Assembly (NCBI GenBank): GCA_009823505.1
Contig: VZQC01013302.1
Coordinates: 5,993,523 to 6,057,522, forward strand
From: Rhizomys pruinosus
Lineage: Eukaryota > Chordata > Mammalia > Rodentia > Spalacidae
Reading direction: 5' to 3'
DNA length: 64,000 nt
This document shows, one piece after another, positions 57,303 to 64,000 of this stretch. A program made the position numbers and the translations under genes. The notes under the pieces were generated by a model, which saw only the letters and a program-made list of their open reading frames with translations, made no database searches and was not told where the DNA came from. Position 1 is the first letter of the stretch. Every line of letters begins with the position of its first letter.

Positions 57303-59476
57303 TTCTTTTTTATTTCTTTTTTTCTCTTTATTTTTTCATTTTTTGACAATAAGAAATAATTTATGAGTACAAGCATCATTCATGTAAAACCAATTTTCAA
57401 GCAGTTGCGCTCAAACCCACACAGCCCAAGGGTCCCACCATCCGGATGGGGGGGGAGGCTTATATGTATAATCAAGTTCATCAAATAAGTGTTCAGTCTA
57501 TATTGCTGTAGTTTCACCATTCACCCCAATTGCAACCCTTACATTCTATCACTCCCCCTCTTCTGCAGATTGTTCCCTAGGCTTAGAAAAGGGGCACAGG
57601 TGGACAAGGGGCAAAACAGTCCACTTTCACTGGAGCTGTTGTTTTGGACTCTGGTCAATTCTGGCTTTTCCTTTTATGGGCTGACAGTTTGTCCAGGAAT
57701 AACCTTTCAGTCCTACTAATAAAGCACAAGCAATTAGATACATAGGTATTTAAACAGTACTAATTGTTGTGGTAGGTTACTTTGGTGAAGACACAGATGT
57801 TTGGATGGTATGTTAATCCATGGATTACATTTTCTTCTGTTAAGTATGACAGGGTCTTCCTGTGGTTTATAACATCTCCTAACCACTAGAGGATGTAAGC
57901 TTGTGGCATCAGCCATGGGTTATTCCTCTAAGGAGAGAGCTAATAGCCAATTAGTTTTGGGATATACAGATATATGGCTGCAACTGATGCACAATATTTC
58001 CAGGAAGGTGAGGTGTAGCTGGTGCTGACGGAGGAGACTTGCTTGACTCAAGGAAACCTATATTTGCTTTGTTGGTTTAGTGGCTTTTGGTAACACTCTC
58101 TGGTATACCAGAGTCCAACTGTGCACTTGCAAGTGAGGTCTCAATACATCTTTCCCATTCTTACATCAGGTCTTTGACAGCAGGGCCTTATCATCTCTCT
58201 TCTTGCGGGTATCCCAGTTTACAGGCAAGAAGTCTTTCCCTTTTTTTTTGGGTGGGGGGGGCCTTGGATCGACTGGTCAACATCTCCTTGGCAGAATAAT
58301 CCAATGCTGATATCAGAGCAGTCCTGTATTAATATATTTTGCTTAAATGCACAGCTTAAGGAGACTTTAGTATTATATTTGGTTCTGAATAGAGAATAAT
58401 ACTTTTCACAGTTTCTATGTCTAATTAGTAAATTATAGAAGGCAGTTTTACCATTTTTATAAGTTATTACCTCTATAACAGTTGGCTCCAATTTACAGTT
58501 GGAGAACTACCTCATCATCATCATCATATTCCTCCTTGTTCTATGAAGGGGAGGTAAGAAAGTCGCTTGTATTAAAACTTTGTGGCACTTAGAAGGTAAG
58601 TTTCATTAGGACTCATTATAAACAGTTGTTACAAGCAGGATCCACAGAGGGGTTTGATGCCTGTAGCAGTCTGATGCTTTTCTTCCTTTCAATGTTCATA
58701 TGGGCCAACCTTTCTGCTGGTACTTCCTGGTACATCCTACAAAATGCAAATTTTTATCTTTTCTTTCTAGTTGGTGACATATTGACCTGTGGGAACATCC
58801 AAATCTTTTCATGTAGTTAGTTTTAAGATTTAAAATGCAAAATTTTTGAAAAAAAGGTTTCAATATGTCTGTATCCCCCCTTTTTATTTTAGATAATGAC
58901 CCATGAGTCTCAAAAAGGCAGTTGTAGTACACATACCTATAGGCAGGAATCAAGGCACAGATTTCATCAAATTCACCCAAGCTGTTTTGGGTGACTGTAT
59001 GTCATTAACATGGGAAGCAAATTTAATTCCTTAATTTAAATCATCCTACAGGTAAAAGAAAATGCTACAAGATAATACTGTACAACAGAAAAATTATAGA
59101 GAACATTCGTATGTGCCAATCCCAAAGTTATTGTTATACAGATTTTAAGTAAAACAAATGTGGACAACAACAATTTATATTTCCAATTAACTCAGATGCA
59201 TTACCGTTTTTATCAAAACCTTTAAACCAATGTCATTTAATATACACATATTTACTTTTACTAAATCCTAAAACACCATGTAACCTATAGATAGAGTCTG
59301 GGCATAATTGGATACTTGTTGAACTCACATCAATTAAACACACATTAATCAAATATAGACCCATGTCCCTCTCCCACCCCTCCCAATTCACCATTTCCTT
59401 CAGTTTCCTGATGCAGACTTTCTGTTGTTGTTCTTTTAATATGAATCCCTCTCCAGAAGACATATTTACAACTGGG
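57303..59476 (-). other. Extended L1 3' UTR (~2.2 kb)
   Basis: It directly follows the ORF2 stop and matches 27380-29640 and 14513-16840. Near the ORF2 side it contains a G-rich tract ('gggaggggtgggagaggg' on the minus strand, about 59355-59375) of the kind that normally ends an L1. About 1.9 kb of other sequence follows. No domain is recognisable in the short frames inside. Confidence 0.85.
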
Positions 59477-61020
59477 TTACTGGCAATAGCATCCACAGGT
59501 GAGGGATACCATTCGTCGTTTGTTTATCTGGGTCTGCGTTAGTTCACTTAATATATTATCTTCTAGCTCCATCCATTTACCTGCAAAGTTCATGATGTTG
59601 TCTTTCTTTACTGCTACATAGAACTCCATTGTGTACATGTACCACATTTTCTCTATCCACTCGCCAGTTGAGAGGCATTTGGGTTGGTTCCAGTTTTTTG
59701 CTATTGTTAACAGAGCTGCAATAAATATATCTGTGCATGTATTTCTGCAGTAAGGTGAGTCTTGTGGGTATATACCCAGGAGTGGTATGACTAGGTCAAA
59801 TGGCAAGTTCATTTTGAGTCTTCCAAGGGTTCTCCACACTGCTTTCCATAGTGGCTGTACAAGTTTACATTCCCACCAGCAATGGATCAGTGTTCCCCTT
59901 TCCCCACAACCTCTCAAGCACTTGATATTGTTTGTTTTCTTGATCCTGTACAGTCTCATCCGAGTGAGTTCATATCTTAGAGTGGTAGTAATTTGCATTT
60001 CCCTAATTATTAGTGACGTTGAACAGTTTTTAAGATGTTTCTCAGCCATCTCTAATTCCTCCTTTGTGAAGTCTCCATTCAGTTCTTTGCTCCATCTTTT
60101 GAGTGTTTCATTTGTTTTCCTTCTTTGTTTTTTGAGTAGCTTCTGTACTCTGGAAATTAATCCTTTGTCAGATGTATCTGCAGTGAAGATTTCCTCCCAC
60201 TCTGCGGGTTTTCTCTTCACTTCCTTTATTGTTTCTTTTGATATACAGAAGCTTTTGAGTTTAACGAGGTCCCATTTGTCAACTGCCTATATTATTTCGT
60301 GCAGCTGCAGTCTGATTTAGGAAGTCTTTTCCTACACCTATGTCTTGCAGTGTGCTGCTAAGTTTTTCTTCTATCACCTCCAGAGTTTTCAGTTTCACAT
60401 TGAGGTCTTTGATCCATCTGGAATTGACTTTTGTACAGGGCGAGAGGTAGGGGTATAATTTCATTCTTCTACAGGTCATGATCCAGTTTTGCCAACATCA
60501 CCTGCTGAAGATGCTGTCTTTCCTCCATTGTGTCTTCTTGGCCCCCTTGTCAAATATGAGGTGGCTGAAATTATATGACCTCAGGTTTGGATCTTCAGTT
60601 TTATTCCATTGGTCAACTGGTCTGTTTTTGTGCCAGTAGCAAGCTGTTTTTATGACTATAGCCCTGTAGTATAATTTGATGTCTGGTATACAGATCCCCC
60701 TTGTATTGCTCTTTTTGATCAGGGTTGCTTTGGCTATTCAGGGGCTTTTGTTTTTCCAAATGAAACAGGATTTTTTTTTCCAAGCCTGTGAAGAAACTCT
60801 TGGGGATTTTGATTGGGATTGCATTAAATCTCTACACGAGTTTGGGTAGGATGGACTTTTTTACTATATTTATTTTCCCAATCCATGAGCATGGGAGGTT
60901 TGTCCATCTTCTGATGTCTTCCTCAATTTCCTTTTTCAGGGGTTTAAAATTTTTGTTGTAGAGATCCTTGGTGTCTTTGGTTAGGTTTGTTCCTAGGTAT
61001 TTTATTGTTTTTGAGGCTAT

Positions 61021-61495
61021 TGTATTTGTCAGGGTTCTCTAAAGAAACAGAAGTAACAGGACGAATATATAGCTATATACAATTTATTGATTTGCTCACG
61101 TGACAGAGTTCAAGGAGTCCAATGGTAGCTGCACCACACTGGAAAGGCCGACAGAATCCAGGGAAATGCTCAGTTCACAAGGCTGGATGTCTCAGTAGTC
61201 CCAATCTAGTGCTGAAGGCCCAAATGGATTCCAGGAGATCTGCCGGTCTCAGTATACGCTGGGATCTGAAAGGTTGATCACAGCATCAAGACAAACTCAA
61301 CAGATGAGAGAGGCAAGCCACAGGAGAAAAAGGGACCAGCTCCTTCTGCCATGGCCTTTTATACTGCCTGCCGGCAGAAGGTAACGCCCACATTTGGGGT
61401 GGGCCATCCGGGTTTAGGGGGTCCAATCCAAACATCCTTTTTCTCTTATTTGTTCCTTAGTCCAGTCAAGTTGACACACAGGTTTAACCATCACA
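61021..61495 (-). mobile_element. Solo ERVL-type LTR (MLT2-like) nested in L1 ORF2
   Basis: 475 bp. On the minus strand it starts 'tgtgatggttaaacctgtgt', has 'caatcaataaattgtatata' as polyadenylation region and ends 'agagaaccctgacaaataca'. Exact 5-bp duplication 'gctat' at 61016-61020 and 61496-61500. Removing it restores L1 order. 'ttttatactgcctgccgg' region suggests a TATA-like start near 61360. Confidence 0.9.
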
Positions 61496-63296
61496 GCTAT
61501 TGTGAGTGGGAAGGTCACCTTGTATTCCTTCTTCAGTTGCTTGTTTTTGGCGTAAAGAAAGGCTGCTGAATTTTTTAGATTTATTTTGTATCCTGCCATT
61601 TTACTGAAGTACTTAATCATTTCTAAGAGTTTTCTGGTGGAGTTCTTAGTATCCCTTAGGTAGACAATCATATCATCAACAAAAATGGATAGCTTGACTT
61701 CCTCTTTTCCAATTAGAGCTCCTTTAATTTCCTGTTCTTGCTCTAGCAAGGGTTTCAAGCAGTATATTGAAAAGGAGTGGTGACAGGGGGCAACCTTGCT
61801 GAGTTCTTACCTTTAAGAGGAATGCTTCTGTCTTTTCCCCATTTAGATTGATACTGGCGGTGGGTTTACTGTATATGGCTTTGATTATATTGAGGAGTGA
61901 TCCCTCCAGTCCAATTACCTATAGGAATTTAGACATGAGGCGATGCTGGATTTTTTCAAAGGCTTTCTCTGCATTAATTAAGAAGACGATGTGGTTTTTG
62001 TCTTTCAGTCCATTTATATGCTTGATGATATTTATTGATTTTCATTTGTTGAACCATCCCTGCATCTCTGGTATGAATCCAACTTGGTCATGATGGATGA
62101 TCTTCTTGATGTGAGTCTGTATGCGATTTGCCAGTATCCTGTTTAGAATTTTGGCATCTGTGTTCATTAGGGAGATGCATCTATAGTTCTCCCTTTTGGT
62201 TGTATCTTTACCTGGTTTTGGTAATAACGTGATGCTGGCTTCATAGAAGGAATCTAGGAGAACTCCATCCATTTTTATCCTTCTAAACAACTTGAGTAGT
62301 AATGGTTGTAAGTCTTTTGGAAATATTTTTTAGAATTCTGCCATGAAACCATCTGGGCATGGGAATTATTTGTTTGGGAGGCTACTTATTATATCTTCAA
62401 TTTCTTCATGTATTATTGGTCTATTTAGGCTGATTATCTCTTCATTGTTGAGCTTTGGTGATTTCCAGGATTTCTGATATTCATCCATTTCTTCTAGGTT
62501 TTCAAACTTAGTAGAGTATAGGTTTTTGAAGTATTGCCTTATGATTGTCTGGATCTTTTCATTGTCTGTTGTGATGTTTCCCCTTTCATCACAGATTGTA
62601 TTGATTTGGAATTGTTCCTTCTTTCTTTTGGTTAACTGAGATAAAGGTCTGTCTATCTTGTTTATTCTCTCAATGAACCAACTTTTGGATTCATTGATTT
62701 TTTTTTGTATGGTTTTCTTTGTTTCCATTTAATCAATCTCTGCTCTTATTTTTGTTATTTCTTCTTGTCTTCTGCGTTTAGGGTTCATTTGTTGTTGTCT
62801 CTCAAGTATTTTTAGCTGCAGTGTTAGATCATTCACTTGTGCTCTGTTTTTTTTTTGTTTGTTTGTTTGTTTGTTTTTTATGTAGGCACTTAGCACTATA
62901 AACTTCCCCTCTTAGGAGTGCTTTTAAAGTATCCCACAGGTTTTGCTGTGTTGTATTATCATTGTCATTCAGTTCCAGGAATGTTTTTATTTCTTTCTTT
63001 GTTTCTTCCTTGACCGATTCATTATTCAGGAGAGTGTTGTTTAGTCTCCATGTGTTCTTGTAGGTTGTAGTGTTTATCCTGCTGTTGATGTTGGGTTTTA
63101 TTGCACTGTGGTCTGATAGAATGCATGAGATTATTTCAATATTTTTGTATTTGTTGAGTTTTTTCCTGTGTCCCAGTATATGGTCTATTTTGGAGAATGT
63201 TCCATGAGGTGCTGAGTAGAAAGTGTATTCTCTGGTGATTGGGTGGAATATTTGATAGATATCTGTGAGGTTCATTTGGAGTATTGTATCATTTAG

Positions 63297-63720
63297 TTCA
63301 GATGTATCTCTCTTTATCCTTTGTCCTGTTGATCTGTCTAAAGGACTTAGTGGAGTTTTGAAGTTCCCTACTATTAGTGTGCTGGGGTTAATCTGTGACT
63401 TGTGATCCTGAAGAATTGTCTTTATAAAGTTTGGTGCACCGGATTTTGGTGCATGTATATATTCATGGTTGTGAAATCTTCATCATTAATTGTGTCATAT
63501 CATTTCAGTTCAGATGTCTCTCTGTTTATCCTTTGTCCTGTTGATCTGTCTAAAGGACTTAGTGGAGTATCGAAGTCCCCTACTATTATTGTACTGGGGT
63601 TATTCTGTGGCTAGTGATCATGAAGAGTTGTCTTTATAAACTTTGGTGCACCAGAGTTTGGTGCATATATATTCATGAGGTCTTCCTCATCAATTGTTCC
63701 TTTAATAAAGATGTAATGAC
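63297..63720 (-). repeat. 212-bp tandem duplication inside L1 ORF2
   Basis: 'tttatcctttgtcctgttga' occurs at 63313 and 63525, and 'ggtgcacc' with 'tttggtgcat' follows in both units. 212 is not a multiple of three, so it alone breaks the endonuclease frame. Confidence 0.88.
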
Positions 63721-64000
63721 TCTCTTAGTCTCTTTTGATTTCTTTTGCTTTGAAGTCTATTTTGTCTGATATTAGAATAGCAACGCTTTTTTTTTTTTTA
63801 CCATTTGCATGGAATATTTTCTTCCATCCCTTCACCTTAAGTTGGTGCCTATCCTTGAAATTGAGATGGGTTTCTTGTAGACAGCATATAGATGGGTTTT
63901 GTTTCCTAATCCATTCTCCCAATCTATGCCTTTTGATTGGGGAGTTTAGCCCATTAATATTTAAGGTTATAATTGAAAGATGGATGTTGCTTCCTTTCAT

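Larger units (their letters stand above)
57303..64000 (-). mobile_element. L1, from ORF2 start codon to A tail
   Basis: A minus-strand L1 whose ORF2 ATG is the last three bases of the window, so ORF1 and the 5' UTR lie beyond it. ORF2 ends at 59477, followed by a ~2.17-kb 3' UTR that stops at an internal A-rich stretch (57303-57345). Other copies continue ~190 bp further to the G-rich end. It is broken by an LTR (61021-61495) and a 212-bp tandem duplication. Confidence 0.92.
59477..64000 (-). pseudogene. L1 ORF2 (endonuclease-reverse transcriptase), near full length, broken
   Basis: Domains in order on the minus strand: endonuclease N-terminus 'LNINGLNSPIKRHRLGEW' and 'SICCLQETHL' (63725-64000); endonuclease end with 'SDHSAIKPNIN' (62829-63275); Z region (62366-62728); RT start '[19 protein letters not shown]' (about 62200); catalytic box reading 'FVDDMIVYL' where active copies have FADD (about 61680); and the C-terminus with cysteines '[18 protein letters not shown]' (about 59860). 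Removing the LTR with its duplication (480) and one 212-bp repeat leaves about 1277 codons, the usual ORF2 size. Stops, frameshifts and the changed catalytic box make it inactive. Confidence 0.92.

Overview
The window is mammalian nuclear DNA from a myodont (mouse-like) rodent. It carries B1 (7SL-derived) and B2 (tRNA-derived) SINEs, rodent L1 LINEs, and MaLR and ERVL LTR elements. It is AT-rich, with no operon-like coding, no rRNA, tRNA or CRISPR, and no intact host gene that I can recognise. The L1 3' ends and B2 copies do not look like standard Mus or Rattus sequence. Several stretches look like imperfectly polished long-read assembly. I cannot name the species from sequence alone.

Layout. 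1-11.2 kb: a rodent L1 3' region, a twin-primed L1 (about 1.66-4.38 kb) with target-site duplications, scattered B1 and B2, and an MLT2-like ERVL LTR whose end has expanded into CT/TA microsatellite. 11.2-18.0 kb: a full-length MaLR element (LTR, internal, LTR). Its 3' LTR appears to be split by a 4.6-kb retroposed block: an L1 with an inverted 5' end, plus about 1.2 kb of downstream flank that contains the first ~54 codons of an olfactory receptor gene. 19.4-25.8 kb: two tandem ~3.2-kb copies of one locus separated by a single N, probably a false duplication. 26.1-30.3 kb: five L1 3' ends in the same orientation, one flanked by an unusually long 54-bp target-site duplication. 30.4-30.7 kb: a B2-B1 chimeric SINE. 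30.77-40.95 kb: two almost identical 4.8-kb copies (offset 5349) separated by a 128-N gap and an L1 ORF2 fragment, again probably an assembly duplication around a polymorphic L1. 41-47.3 kb: old L1 fragments, B2s, a second B2-B1 chimera and another twin-primed L1 with a perfect 15-bp target-site duplication. 47.6-50.1 kb: a second full MaLR element with a 5-bp duplication. 50.3-55.7 kb: SINE fragments, long simple repeats and small local duplications. 57.3-64.0 kb: a nearly full-length L1 ORF2 on the minus strand with a ~2.2-kb 3' UTR, interrupted by an ERVL-type solo LTR and a 212-bp tandem duplication.

Nothing here works as a gene system. The content is layers of retrotransposition. The most interesting points are the olfactory-receptor exon apparently carried by L1 3' transduction, an L1 lineage with an extended ~2.2-kb 3' UTR present in at least five copies, the chimeric SINEs, and two probable assembly duplications. 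Family names come from recognising consensus-like motifs by eye; no search was run.
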